Positions 1 through 9,450 of a DNA stretch of 64,000 nucleotides are shown here, piece by piece. The stretch lies in the NCBI GenBank assembly GCA_040766655.1, contig JAXGQB010000013.1, positions 135,993 to 199,992 on the forward strand. Direction: 5' to 3'. The DNA comes from JALOOB01 sp040766655 (GTDB lineage Bacteria; Chloroflexota; Anaerolineae; CG2-30-64-16). How positions within the stretch are numbered: the stretch's first letter is position 1; every line of letters starts with the position of its first letter. Below the pieces are notes generated by a model. It worked only from the letters and a program-made list of their open reading frames with translations. It had not been told where the DNA came from and made no database searches. The position numbers were made by a program, and so were the translations under genes.

Positions 1-2297
1 GCCTTGACGTCTACATGGCAGGTCTGGCAATCCTCGAGCTTCAGCTCGAGCGAGTGCGAGTCGTGGCAGCCGTTGCACGTGTTGAACGGCGCTGGATGCT
101 CGAACTTGCCGTCGTAGCTCAGGTCGTCGTACTCGTAGCCGCCCTTGGCCAGCGTGCCGTACTGGGTGGCTGCGGCCGCGAAGTAGTGCACATTGCGGAA
201 ACCGAAGGTCGTGGTCACGGTCTTGCCGTCCGTGGTCGTCACGAGCGGCTTGACCACCGTGTCCAGGTCCTTGTCGGTCAGCTTGAAGGTGTCGGTGATC
301 TGCTTGTCGACGCTCACCTTGGACTCGCGGCCCTGGTGGCATTCCATACAGATCGCCTCAGCACCCAGGTTAGTGATCCCAAGGCCGGACGGGAAGACGA
401 CGCTGTCCTTGGCGATGGTGGCCGAGTTGTGGCAGGCCACGCAGTCGACGACGGTGTTCACCGGCGCGGCCTCGTCGACCATGCCGGCCTCACTGCCGTC
501 AGCGCCCAGGAAGTCCTGGTAGCCGGCGGAGCTGTGGCACTTGGCGCAGGATGCAGGTACTGCCTGCGGGTCTTCTTCATCCCAGTGCCGGAACGACTCT
601 GACTCGACATCGGCGTGGGGCGATGCCTGCCAGTCTCTCAAGGTGTGTGCGGGCGCGTTGGTTGTATCGACCGCCGGGATCGCCTTGGTCGTGGACGGTT
701 GCGTGTTGGTCGGTGTTACGGTTGGAGATCGCGTCGCAGTTGGCTCACTCGTGCGTGTAGGTGACGGGGTGTGGGTCGCCGTTGCGGTGCGAGTGGCGGT
801 TGGTGTGGCCGTCCTCGTAGGCGTTGCGGTAGGCGTGACCGTCCTGGTCGGCGTCTCGGTAGAAGCCTCCGGAATGACGATTGTTGGCTTGGAAGTCTCC
901 TGCGTGCGCGGCATCCACGGCTTCCACACGAGTAGAACGATGATGGCGACAAGCAATGCAGCCAAGGCGAGCCAGGTCCACATCCGGAAGGGGGGTTTGG
1001 GCCCGTTAGAACTACCATCCTCTGCCGGCGGTGGGGGTTGGTTTGGGCCCTGCGGCACGGGCATCGCAGCAGATCCCTTGGTCGGACTGCGTGGACCGGG
1101 CTCAGTTGGGCTCGTGTCGGTCCCGACGGATGATGTCCTGCCTGAGACGACTGGAGAGGTCAGACGCGCCAGCATGTCGCGTGCCTCAGAATCGTCCGGC
1201 GCCATCTCGATCCATTTTTGGGCAGCCACACGGGCTGCCTCTCCCTGACCGGACTGCTCGGCCAGCAACGCCTCTGAACGCCATTGGGCCGCCCAAGTGG
1301 CGCGATCTGCGTGCGCCTGCCCCTCGGCCGCAAGTTGGGCCAGGCGGCGTGTGTCGCGATAGTCCGCATCCCTCGCCGTGATCTCTTCGGCAAGAGCCAG
1401 TGCTTCGTCCCACTTCTCCCCGGCAAGCGCCGACTGCAATGCCAGATAGGGCGTCGCGAGTGGATCGGCGGCTCGTTCGACCAGATCGTGCAGGTCGGAT
1501 GAAAGAGCGGCGGCGGTCGAATAGCGCTGATCCGGCGCCATCGCCAAGGCGCGCTCCAGAATGCTTTGCGTCTCCGGCGGTATGCCCTCAGGCCAGTGGA
1601 CCGGGTAACGGCGCGGCTGGAAGTGAGCCCGCATCACGGCTGGTGATGAATCCCCTTTGAAGATCTGTTCGCCGGTCAGCATCTCAGCCAGAACGCAGCC
1701 CAGGCTATACACGTCGGTGTATAGTCCGGGCGGCTTTCCCTCCCATACTTCTGGCGCAATGTATGCCGGCGTGCCTACCACACCACCTGCGCTGGAACGC
1801 GCAATGATAGACTCATCGGCCGCCTTGACCAGGCCGAAGTCCGTGAGGACAGCCTCGTCCCTGGCATTGAACAGGATATTGGTCGGTTTCACATCCCGGT
1901 GGATGAAGCCGCGCCCGTGTGCATAGTCCAGCGCCTGGGCGATCTCGTCCACGACGCGGGAGGCTTCGGCAAATGTCACCCGGCCCTTCTGAGCGATCCG
2001 TTCGGCGAGCGAGCCGCCGGCAAGATACTGCATCGCGATGTACAGGCGTCCGTCAAGGTCACCGTAATCGTAGACCGAGATGATATGGGGGTGCTCCAAC
2101 TGCGCGGCGGCTCGTGCATCGTTTTGGAAGCGCGCCACGAAGAGCGGGTCCGTGCGCAACGCCGGGTGCAGGATTTTGAGCGCCACATGTTTTGCCAGCG
2201 CCGTATCGGTCGCCCGGAAAACCACCGCAAACCGGCCGCGGCCGAGTTCTTCGTGGATGATGTATTTGCCGAGCCTGAGGATCTGTTCGGGCATCAT
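1..2297 (-). CDS. Receptor Ser/Thr kinase fused to an extracytoplasmic multihaem cytochrome c domain (3' end beyond window)
   Basis: The reading frame is open from the ATG at 2297 to the window edge, about 765 residues. Residues 8-270 are a Hanks-type kinase with GRGRFAVVF, VALKIL, HRDVKPTN and TDFGLVK, so all catalytic motifs are present. A helical stretch follows, then a TM segment at about 440-460 and a Thr/Pro-rich stalk at about 475-545. After that come five CxxCH haem-binding motifs: CAKCH 584, CVACH 619, CMECH 650, CNGCH 741 and CQTCH 757. The kinase start and the last haem motif are in the same frame with no stop between them. The haem part resembles secreted multihaem cytochromes of Anaerolineae. 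The topology puts the kinase inside and the haems outside, suggesting redox or electron-transfer sensing (inference). It lies 13 bp after the next kinase gene in one operon. ATG 2294 is an equally possible start. Confidence 0.88.
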   Translation of the reverse strand, partial: MMPEQILRLGKYIIHEELGRGRFAVVFRATDTALAKHVALKILHPALRTDPLFVARFQNDARAAAQLEHPHIISVYDYGDLDGRLYIAMQYLAGGSLAERIAQKGRVTFAEASRVVDEIAQALDYAHGRGFIHRDVKPTNILFNARDEAVLTDFGLVKAADESIIARSSAGGVVGTPAYIAPEVWEGKPPGLYTDVYSLGCVLAEMLTGEQIFKGDSSPAVMRAHFQPRRYPVHWPEGIPPETQSILERALAMAPDQRYSTAAALSSDLHDLVERAADPLATPYLALQSALAGEKWDEALALAEEITARDADYRDTRRLAQLAAEGQAHADRATWAAQWRSEALLAEQSGQGEAARVAAQKWIEMAPDDSEARDMLARLTSPVVSGRTSSVGTDTSPTEPGPRSPTKGSAAMPVPQGPNQPPPPAEDGSSNGPKPPFRMWTWLALAALLVAIIVLLVWKPWMPRTQETSKPTIVIPEASTETPTRTVTPTATPTRTATPTATRTATATHTPSPTRTSEPTATRSPTVTPTNTQPSTTKAIPAVDTTNAPAHTLRDWQASPHADVESESFRHWDEEDPQAVPASCAKCHSSAGYQDFLGADGSEAGMVDEAAPVNTVVDCVACHNSATIAKDSVVFPSGLGITNLGAEAICMECHQGRESKVSVDKQITDTFKLTDKDLDTVVKPLVTTTDGKTVTTTFGFRNVHYFAAAATQYGTLAKGGYEYDDLSYDGKFEHPAPFNTCNGCHDSHSLELKLEDCQTCHVDVK

Positions 2298-2310
2298 TCT
2301 TACTCCGCGT

Positions 2311-4269
2311 TCACTGTTCCAGATTACAATGACGTTCGCTATCTATGACAACAATCCCATCGCTTTGCACGTCAGGCGACGTGGTCGGCGCCAGGTCGAC
2401 CGGGCCGAGGCTGGGATCGACCCAGGACACCTTGAAATAGTAGCGATCAGGAGACTTCGGGGCCAGCAGAATGGAGTAAACGCCGTTGACGCCTTTTGGG
2501 AAGCAGAATCCAGACTCGTAGCATGTGCTCCCTGTAGCGATTTCGCCGCGCCACGCAAGTGCTTCAGTCTCGGCCTTGTATAGATCGACCGTTGCGCCAG
2601 GAATTATGCCGACCGCCGGTGCAGTCGCGATCCACATTCTACAGTCTTGTCCAATCCACAGGCGGCTGAGGCGAAAGCTGTAGGGCCGGTCGGGTGCCGC
2701 AACGGCGGCTGTGTTTGCCGTGGCTGCTGGCGCGGTGGCAGGCGCACGCATCGGCGTAGGGGGGATGCTGGACACTACAGGGACGGACGATGTTCCCTGC
2801 GCCGTCACTAATGCCGCATTGATCCACGCGGAACGCCCTTTATAGTTTATCTGCCACCAAGCGCCGTCGGGGCTGCGACCGGTTACGGCATAGGTCTGGT
2901 TCGCCGCGCTGCCGAGAGTGTCGTAAGCCAGCCCAGGTCCCGAGCGGATATTGATGGTGTTGCTGCCAACAACAACCGAGGGCGGCGGCGTGGGACTTGG
3001 CGTGCTGGTTGCCGTGCGGGTTGCCTCGGAAGTTGCTGTGGGTGTTGGCGTTCCGGTACGGGTCGACGCCAGGGTTGTCGTGTCGTCCGGCGTTCCGGTA
3101 TGGGTCGGTGTTAGGGTTGTCGTGTCGGTCGGCGGCGGTGTAAACCCAGGAGCGACGGACGGCGTTGCGGGCCAGATTGCGGTCAAAGTGAAAGAAGGTG
3201 CGGCTGTGAGTGCACTGGTGTCTGTGGCGCGAGGGATAGTTTGGGATGAGGTAATGGGCAAAATGTGAGGACTACCGGCGATTCGCTCTCGCCCGGGCTC
3301 CCAGGGCCGGATCAACAGGAGAATGATGCTCAGGATGGCCAGCACTGCTGCAACTGCCCAGATCGGGCTCAATCTGCCGCGCATAGGCGCGGTTCTGTCT
3401 GCCTCGGCTTGTGCGACCGTGGCAGTCGCTGCTTGCAGCGATTTGATGATCGCACCGGCGCTTTGTGGGCGTTCGGTGATGTTCTTTGCAAGCCCTGTCT
3501 TGAGCGCCTCCCAGCAACCGACCGGGACTTCTGCGTTGAACTGCATCAGAGGCGGCGGCTCTTTAGCCATATGTGCCACCATCACCGCCGGCGTCGGCCC
3601 CACGAACGGCGGCCGGCCGGCCAGCATCTCATAGGCTACGACCGCGAAGCTATAGACATCGCTCGCCGGACCTACCTCGTCCAGCCGGTCCACGTCAAGC
3701 TGCTCCGGCGCCATGTATGCCGGTGTGCCCAACACCTGCCCCAGCGAGGTGAGCATGCTTTGATCGCTGGCGCGCGCCAGGCCAAAGTCGGTCAGGGTCG
3801 CGTGATCTGGGTCGCCGCTCGCGTCATCTGGTGCCACCATGATATTGCTGGGCTTGATGTCGCGGTGGATCAGTCCCTTGCTGTGGGCAAAGTCCACTGC
3901 GGCTGCGACCTGGGCCAGGATGTGCAGCGTGCGCTCGACTGGCAGAAGGTCCTCGGCCAGCAGCCCGTCCAGCGACGGGCCCGGCAAGTACTTCATGGCG
4001 ATGAAGCTGCGACCTTCACTCTCGCCCACCTCGTGCACCGGCACGATGTTGGGATGCTCCAGCCGCGCCGCCCCGATCGCTTCGCGGCGGAAGCGCTCTA
4101 GGAAGCCTGGATCGCGGGTCAGTAGCGGGTCGAGGATCTTGAGCGCGACGACGCGGTCCAGGGTTGTGTCGGTCGCTCGGTAGACCGTGCCGAACCCGCC
4201 GCGGCCGAGTTCTTCGTGGATGATGTATTTGCCCAGATGGAGTGTCGGCGAAGTGTCAGGCATCATCAC
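2311..4269 (-). CDS. Receptor Ser/Thr protein kinase with extracellular SH3b domain
   Basis: The protein has 652 residues. The kinase domain spans 14-275 and has the glycine loop LGRGGFGTVY, K44, HRDIKPSN (135 on) and DFG 161-163, so it should be active. A TM segment lies at 302-320, followed by a Thr/Pro-rich stalk (about 345-435). An SH3b domain at about 439-492 begins with the family signature INIRSGPG, which often binds peptidoglycan or peptides outside the cell. The last 120 residues (about 530-652) form an unrecognised beta-rich domain containing a Cys pair. The N-terminal segment GKYIIHEELGRG is shared with the two flanking kinases, so the three are recent paralogues that differ in sensor. 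It starts 22 bp after the WD40 kinase gene. ATGs at residues 1-3 cannot be told apart. Confidence 0.9.
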   Translation of the reverse strand: MMMPDTSPTLHLGKYIIHEELGRGGFGTVYRATDTTLDRVVALKILDPLLTRDPGFLERFRREAIGAARLEHPNIVPVHEVGESEGRSFIAMKYLPGPSLDGLLAEDLLPVERTLHILAQVAAAVDFAHSKGLIHRDIKPSNIMVAPDDASGDPDHATLTDFGLARASDQSMLTSLGQVLGTPAYMAPEQLDVDRLDEVGPASDVYSFAVVAYEMLAGRPPFVGPTPAVMVAHMAKEPPPLMQFNAEVPVGCWEALKTGLAKNITERPQSAGAIIKSLQAATATVAQAEADRTAPMRGRLSPIWAVAAVLAILSIILLLIRPWEPGRERIAGSPHILPITSSQTIPRATDTSALTAAPSFTLTAIWPATPSVAPGFTPPPTDTTTLTPTHTGTPDDTTTLASTRTGTPTPTATSEATRTATSTPSPTPPPSVVVGSNTINIRSGPGLAYDTLGSAANQTYAVTGRSPDGAWWQINYKGRSAWINAALVTAQGTSSVPVVSSIPPTPMRAPATAPAATANTAAVAAPDRPYSFRLSRLWIGQDCRMWIATAPAVGIIPGATVDLYKAETEALAWRGEIATGSTCYESGFCFPKGVNGVYSILLAPKSPDRYYFKVSWVDPSLGPVDLAPTTSPDVQSDGIVVIDSERHCNLEQ

Positions 4270-4291
4270 TCCTACTCGTAATCAGACCCGA

Positions 4292-6358
4292 TTACGGCGT
4301 CCAGATTCGAATCGTGAGATCAGGGGACCCCGTAGCCAGCATTGTCTGGTCTGGCGAGAAGGCCAGGGCAGTTACCCCTTCTGCATGGGCTCGCAGAGCA
4401 CCGACCTGAGCGCCATCGCGTGTGCCCCAAAAGCGTACTGTGCCGTCGTAGGATGCGGTAGCAAGAGTGAGCCCATCGGGCGAAAAAGCCAGAGCAGCAA
4501 TGCGTCTTGTGTGTCCTCGCAGAGTCTTCAGTAGAGAAGAATCCGCGACATGCCACAGAATAGCGGTTTGATCGGCGCCGGTCGAGGCCAGAAGCGCCGC
4601 GTCAGGCGAGAAAGCGATGTCGCGAACCCAATCGGTGTGACCGGCAAGTTCAGCGCGCGGCTTGCCGCTTGCAAGGTCCCAGAGTCGAACTACGTTGTCG
4701 GCGCCGCCGGAGGCCAGGGTCTGACCGTCGGGCGATATCGCGACTGAGAACACAGCCTCGCGGTGTCCAGTGAATTGGCGGATACGTGACTGCTTCTGTA
4801 TGTCCCACAACTCCAGCTCTCCACCGTATGCGCTGATGATCAGCTCCGCACCACCGGGCGTAAATGCGAGATCAAGTATCCCGTTGGTCAATATCGGCAG
4901 GCGAGCGATTTCTTTGCCTTCAATTGCGCGCCATAGGCGCACAGTGTGATCTTCTGCGCCTGATGCGATGGTCTCTCCATCTGGGGCGTAGGCAAGGGAC
5001 CAAACCGTGCCGGTGTGGCCTTTCAGTGTCTTTAGCAGTGAGCCCTCAGCCGTGCTCCAGATACGGACTGTACCATCTTGGGAGCAAGAGGCTAGATAGG
5101 CTCCGTCCGGTGAAAATGCGATCGAGCGTAGCCAATCTTCATGCCCTGTCATGGTGTGGAGCGCTCGAAGATCCGTTACGTTTGTCGCGTTGATCAGAGG
5201 GCGATCTGGAGTCTGGATGACGACCGCCGCTGCGGACCCTCCCCGAGGGGGCAAGGGCTGCGAGTCTGGGGTAACGAGCGGGATCACAACTGAAGGCGTT
5301 GACGCCAAGTCCAGAGTGGGCGAGCGTGCAGGAGTCGTGGCAGCGGCCGGTGCTGCTGTTGGCGATGGCGTGCTGGTGACGGTCACAACCGGCGCAGTTC
5401 TGGCAGGGGTAGCGGTTGGTTGACATGACCTCGCTTGGAGCAGCAAAAGTGCGGAAATCACAGCGATAGCGAGAGTACCAGCCAATGCGGCCAGCAATCC
5501 CAGCCGACGTCTGGGCCGGGGAAGCTTCTCGGGCACATTCTCCCTCGCGGTAACGGTGCTCAACGCCGCCGCAAAGGCTTTGGCGGTGGCAAATCTGTCT
5601 TTCGGGTCGATAGAGAGCACCTGTTCGAAACACGATTGCAGCGCAGCAGACCAGTTGGGCGGAAAATGCCTTGGTTGAAAGTGAGCGCGCATGACGGCAG
5701 AGGTTGTGAGGCCATCGAACACCCTCTGTCCACTCAGCATCTCGTAGGCAACACAGCCGAGCGCGTAGATGTCGGTCGCTGGATCCGCCTTCTTGCCATC
5801 CCATATCTCTGGCGCGACGTAGGCAGCTGTGCCCGCCATACCATGACCAGCACTGGAGCCGCCCGAAGACATCGATGCATCCACCGCCCGTGCCAATCCG
5901 AAGTCGGCCAACACAGCGCGTCCGGTGGAATCAAAGAGAACATTACTGGGCTTGATGTCCCGGTGGACATATCCATGACTGTGTGCATGGTCGAGTGCTG
6001 CCGCGATCTCCTCGATAATCTTGGCGGTCTCTTCAGGTGTGATGCTATCCTCGGCCTGAAAGCGATCAGCCAGCGATCCTCCGCGCATCAGCTGCATGGC
6101 GATATAGTGGCGACCATCGGAGGCGTGCAACTCGTAGATCGTCACGATATGGGGATGCTCTAACTGACGGACAGAGCGAGCTTCTTGTTCAAAGCGGTGC
6201 AAGAATCCAGGATCGGCCGACAGCGCCGGATGAAGCACCTTCAGAGCCACTTCGCTGTTGAGGATGGTGTCGGTGGCGCGGTAGACCGTGCCGAACCCCC
6301 CGCGGCCGAGCTCTTCGTGTATGATGTATTTGCCAAGCTGCAATAGGGGTTCGGGCAT
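4292..6358 (-). CDS. Receptor Ser/Thr protein kinase with C-terminal WD40 propeller
   Basis: The protein has 688 residues from the ATG at 6358, chosen because AGGTAGGA lies just upstream and because the paralogues begin at the same point. The kinase domain (about 10-270) has LGRGGFGTVYR, HRDIKPSN and ADFGLAR. A TM segment lies near 296-317, followed by a short Thr/Pro linker. Seven WD40 repeats run from about 405 to the end, each with an FSPDG-type turn and a terminal W-D/W-like strand such as TVRIW, TVRLW and VRLWD, enough to close a seven-bladed propeller. The propeller should be extracytoplasmic and bind a protein or peptide ligand (inference). The C-terminus ends inside the last blade (TIRIWTP), so no catalytic domain follows. 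Confidence 0.92.
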   Translation of the reverse strand: MPEPLLQLGKYIIHEELGRGGFGTVYRATDTILNSEVALKVLHPALSADPGFLHRFEQEARSVRQLEHPHIVTIYELHASDGRHYIAMQLMRGGSLADRFQAEDSITPEETAKIIEEIAAALDHAHSHGYVHRDIKPSNVLFDSTGRAVLADFGLARAVDASMSSGGSSAGHGMAGTAAYVAPEIWDGKKADPATDIYALGCVAYEMLSGQRVFDGLTTSAVMRAHFQPRHFPPNWSAALQSCFEQVLSIDPKDRFATAKAFAAALSTVTARENVPEKLPRPRRRLGLLAALAGTLAIAVISALLLLQARSCQPTATPARTAPVVTVTSTPSPTAAPAAATTPARSPTLDLASTPSVVIPLVTPDSQPLPPRGGSAAAVVIQTPDRPLINATNVTDLRALHTMTGHEDWLRSIAFSPDGAYLASCSQDGTVRIWSTAEGSLLKTLKGHTGTVWSLAYAPDGETIASGAEDHTVRLWRAIEGKEIARLPILTNGILDLAFTPGGAELIISAYGGELELWDIQKQSRIRQFTGHREAVFSVAISPDGQTLASGGADNVVRLWDLASGKPRAELAGHTDWVRDIAFSPDAALLASTGADQTAILWHVADSSLLKTLRGHTRRIAALAFSPDGLTLATASYDGTVRFWGTRDGAQVGALRAHAEGVTALAFSPDQTMLATGSPDLTIRIWTP

Positions 6359-6408
6359 GTTCCTACCTTGCTCGCGGTGACCAGCGGTCATCTGCCGTTG
6401 CGACGGCG

Positions 6409-9393
6409 TCAGCGCGTCGACGTCGGCGCGCGTGTGGCAACCTCCACTGCGACGTCCGGTGTCGGGGTGCCGGAATCTGTCGGCACTGTGCCTGCGGGTA
6501 TGATCGGCAGGTCTTCGATGGAACCGTTCAGGTCGATGTACTCGGCGGCAGCCCAGCCGTATATTCCCTTATAGAGCACCTGCAGCCATGTACCGGTGCT
6601 GTCTCGTCCGACTGCGACAAAGCTTTCGCCCGCTATCGCCACGCTCCTGCTTTCGCTGCTCATACTGGGCAAGGAGCGTATGTTGAGCTGTTCGCTCTTG
6701 ACGGTGGCGGTCTGCGCCTGAGGAGAACTGCCGATAGTATTGCCGGTGGCTGTTGGGGATGGCGGGACGTCTGTGGGCGTTGTGGCGGCCTGGGCGGTGT
6801 TGGTCGGGCGCGGCGTGGGCGATGCACTCGTCACGAACAGCGGCGTCTCCGTGAGTTCGACGGTCGGTGCGCCAGCCGGTACGCCAGCCGGCGCGAACAG
6901 GCGATCAACGACAAAGTTGAGCACGAGGGAGAGCAGCAGGGTGATGAAGATCACCGCAAGCCAGGGCAGGATGCCGGGGTCGCCCTCGCGGCGCGTTTTC
7001 GTGCGCGTCGTGTGGGCGGCGGCCGAGGGTTGCTGCTCACCCTCGAATTGCTGTCGCCTGGATCCCTGCTGCATCGCGTCCAGGCGCGTGGTGAGTCGCG
7101 AGATGTCATTCCTGGTGCCATCCTGTAGCCGGTGGAGTTCATCTCTGAGGTCTCGGATCGTGTTATCTTGCTGTGATGGCCCTCTGCCTGGCAGGGCGGG
7201 TTGCTGTTTCTGCAGGGCCGTGACCTGGTTGGCGACCTGATTGAGTCGCTCATCCAGGCGCCGCTGGAGGTTGTCCAACTCTCGCCGAAGATCCTGCGAG
7301 GTGACTCCCTGCGATCTCACGTCTTGCGTCGTACGAGCGATGTCCTGCATTTTCTGCTGAATCTCGCGATCCTCCGCCAGCAGCGACAGGATCGATTTGC
7401 GCACCTGTTCTCGTTCTATCATCCCCCACACCTCCTCCACTAACGGACGGCCCTGCAGGACGGCCGCGCGTTCTATGGCCGCTTGTTGGACCCTGGCGCT
7501 CGTTGCATAGCCTTGGGCATCGGCCGCTGTGAACAGCACTCTCGCAATGTCAATCCGGTCACGACGCACGAGATCTTGGGAAGCTGCCCTTGTGGCCGCC
7601 TCCGGCGTCTCATCGACTAGAACCATGCCCTGTGATGTGCAAATTAAGTTATCAGACTTTATGTTGCCGTGATACCGGTTGCCCTGGTGGAGCCAGGCGA
7701 CGCCCTCGGCGACTTGTCCAAGGGCCTCGACCAGGTGGTCTGGCGACAACCGCTTCTCAACCCAGGTGAGGCTGTCTCCCTTGATGAATGGCCTGACGGT
7801 GATCCTTCCTTTCTGGGTTGGGTCCGCCGTCTGCAGAACCTGTAGCTGTATGAATGGGTTCTGTGTTGCGAAGTTGGTGATAGTGGCATCTCCGGCGCCC
7901 AGCGCCGTTCGCTGGCGCACCACCCATTCCCGGCCTTGCACAGAAACACGCCAGGACCGGGTAGCGGGGGTGCGCGCTGGCAGCGCCTTCGGTCCAAGCG
8001 ATATCCAGCGGAAGGCGATGCCGATCGCAACGAGCAATTCGTCGTATTGAGGCAGGCCGAGCAGTATGTCGGCCATTTCGGGGAATTTCCTGTGGACCGA
8101 GTTCAGGAGAGCGATCAACGCCGGCGCGTCCTTCGGCTGCAGGCCGTCGCTGACGGCACGCGCGAGGAATTGGTGCGCCTGGGCCTGCTGCCATGGGTAG
8201 CCTGTCAGGCCGCGCTCGACGAGATCTAACCGTGCCGTTCCATCAGGCGCCCCAGCGATGGCGTGCTGCAGCACATCCGCCGCGCGTTGATCGATCCACG
8301 GTTGATCGCTGACCCACAGGTGGGCACGGAGCACCGCAAGGTTCGGCAGCAGTGAGACGCCATCGGCCCCCGCCATCCGCTGCCAAAGGCCAGAAGCGTC
8401 GAGCGTTCTTTGGTCGAGATCCGACGGCTTGATGTCTCCCAGCAGCGAACGCACCGCCTCAGCGCTGTCTCGTTTCAGGATCGCCTCCCAGAGTGGTTCC
8501 AGCCCATAGTGTTTCCACAGCCGGTGATGAAGGCGTTCGGCAAGCGCGCGCGGGCTTGCGAGGGATGCTGCTTCCAGGCCGTCCCGGGCGGCCAGGAGAT
8601 CCGCGAGGAATCCCTTGTTTGCCGCGTCTTTTAGCAGGCGGACATAGCTGATGTCTGGCCCTTCGGTCAAGGCCGGAAGAGACCTGGCGTCAATGTTCGG
8701 TTGCTGACGGATGTTGTAATCCAGGAGCATGAATTTGACCGGAGCCTTACAGGTCGCTGCATCGCAGACGCTGGTAGTGTAGCTCCAATGCCTGCGCCAT
8801 GGGAGGGGCAAGGCGAGACCGACGGCTTCAGTCAGGTCTTCCAGCGCTTGTGCATCGCTGGGGCCCTCGCTGATGGCCAGAGAAAGCCGGTTGTCGCCGG
8901 CCATGCTAATCAGGGCGAGCCACAGATCCAGCCAACCAGCCTCCTTACCGCGTTGCACGAGCTCGGTCAGGCGCGGCCCCTCAGCCTGCAGCGCACAGGG
9001 AATCTGGCGCACTTCCGGCGTGGTCTCGACATCGCCGAATCGCTCGAAGCACTCCCGCAGCGCACCGATCTGGTACCGCAGGGTCCGCGCATCATCGGAT
9101 TTGACGAGCCAATAGCGGCGCCACACGTAGAACCGGCCCACGTGATCTGTGCGACGCTCCCCGCGATAGGCGGCCAGGTCGCCGGTCGAGGGGTCGATGA
9201 AGACGCTCTCGGCATTAGGAAAGACCTTGAGATTTGAGTACTGCTGCCCTGGTGAGGTCGCGTCCCACAACGACTGCAGAAAGGGACGTGTGACCCATCC
9301 TATGCCCTGCCGGTCGAGTTGGTCTCCTGCGGACTCCAGGTCGGGCATCGTGGCAACCGCGAGATGGATGACCTCAGCGGATAGTTCGGTCAT
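6409..9393 (-). CDS. Membrane pseudokinase with long N-terminal region, coiled coil and SH3b domain
   Basis: The protein has 994 residues. Residues 1 to about 450 are a globular region I do not recognise by name. A protein-kinase-like fold follows (about 460-680). Its catalytic loop reads YHGNIKSDN (574 on) instead of HRDxKxxN, and DETPE stands where DFG should be, so it should not phosphorylate. Next are a long heptad-rich coiled coil (about 690-790), a TM helix at about 810-834, a Thr/Pro stalk and an SH3b domain (about 900-951) with LNIRSLPS. The gene lies 57 bp after the GTPase gene and has a good GAGGA ribosome site. Position and a large N-terminal domain recall GTPase-associated proteins of predicted conflict systems, but I could not confirm that family. 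Its likely role is a membrane scaffold or regulator for the GTPase or kinases. Confidence 0.82.
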   Translation of the reverse strand: MTELSAEVIHLAVATMPDLESAGDQLDRQGIGWVTRPFLQSLWDATSPGQQYSNLKVFPNAESVFIDPSTGDLAAYRGERRTDHVGRFYVWRRYWLVKSDDARTLRYQIGALRECFERFGDVETTPEVRQIPCALQAEGPRLTELVQRGKEAGWLDLWLALISMAGDNRLSLAISEGPSDAQALEDLTEAVGLALPLPWRRHWSYTTSVCDAATCKAPVKFMLLDYNIRQQPNIDARSLPALTEGPDISYVRLLKDAANKGFLADLLAARDGLEAASLASPRALAERLHHRLWKHYGLEPLWEAILKRDSAEAVRSLLGDIKPSDLDQRTLDASGLWQRMAGADGVSLLPNLAVLRAHLWVSDQPWIDQRAADVLQHAIAGAPDGTARLDLVERGLTGYPWQQAQAHQFLARAVSDGLQPKDAPALIALLNSVHRKFPEMADILLGLPQYDELLVAIGIAFRWISLGPKALPARTPATRSWRVSVQGREWVVRQRTALGAGDATITNFATQNPFIQLQVLQTADPTQKGRITVRPFIKGDSLTWVEKRLSPDHLVEALGQVAEGVAWLHQGNRYHGNIKSDNLICTSQGMVLVDETPEAATRAASQDLVRRDRIDIARVLFTAADAQGYATSARVQQAAIERAAVLQGRPLVEEVWGMIEREQVRKSILSLLAEDREIQQKMQDIARTTQDVRSQGVTSQDLRRELDNLQRRLDERLNQVANQVTALQKQQPALPGRGPSQQDNTIRDLRDELHRLQDGTRNDISRLTTRLDAMQQGSRRQQFEGEQQPSAAAHTTRTKTRREGDPGILPWLAVIFITLLLSLVLNFVVDRLFAPAGVPAGAPTVELTETPLFVTSASPTPRPTNTAQAATTPTDVPPSPTATGNTIGSSPQAQTATVKSEQLNIRSLPSMSSESRSVAIAGESFVAVGRDSTGTWLQVLYKGIYGWAAAEYIDLNGSIEDLPIIPAGTVPTDSGTPTPDVAVEVATRAPTSTR

Positions 9394-9450
9394 AGTTTCC
9401 TCAACTTGTCTTCGCAGTACGATCTGAAGACGTGGGCGGCGGCATGTGCG

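Noticed and set aside
15..602. A plus-strand frame of 195 codons at the window start
   Set aside because: It is the antisense of the multihaem region, whose CxxCH motifs are regular and in frame with the kinase.
690..880. CRISPR-like or minisatellite reading of the Thr/Pro stalk repeats
   Set aside because: The repeats encode ATPT/RTAT-type stalks inside receptor proteins and have no spacers.
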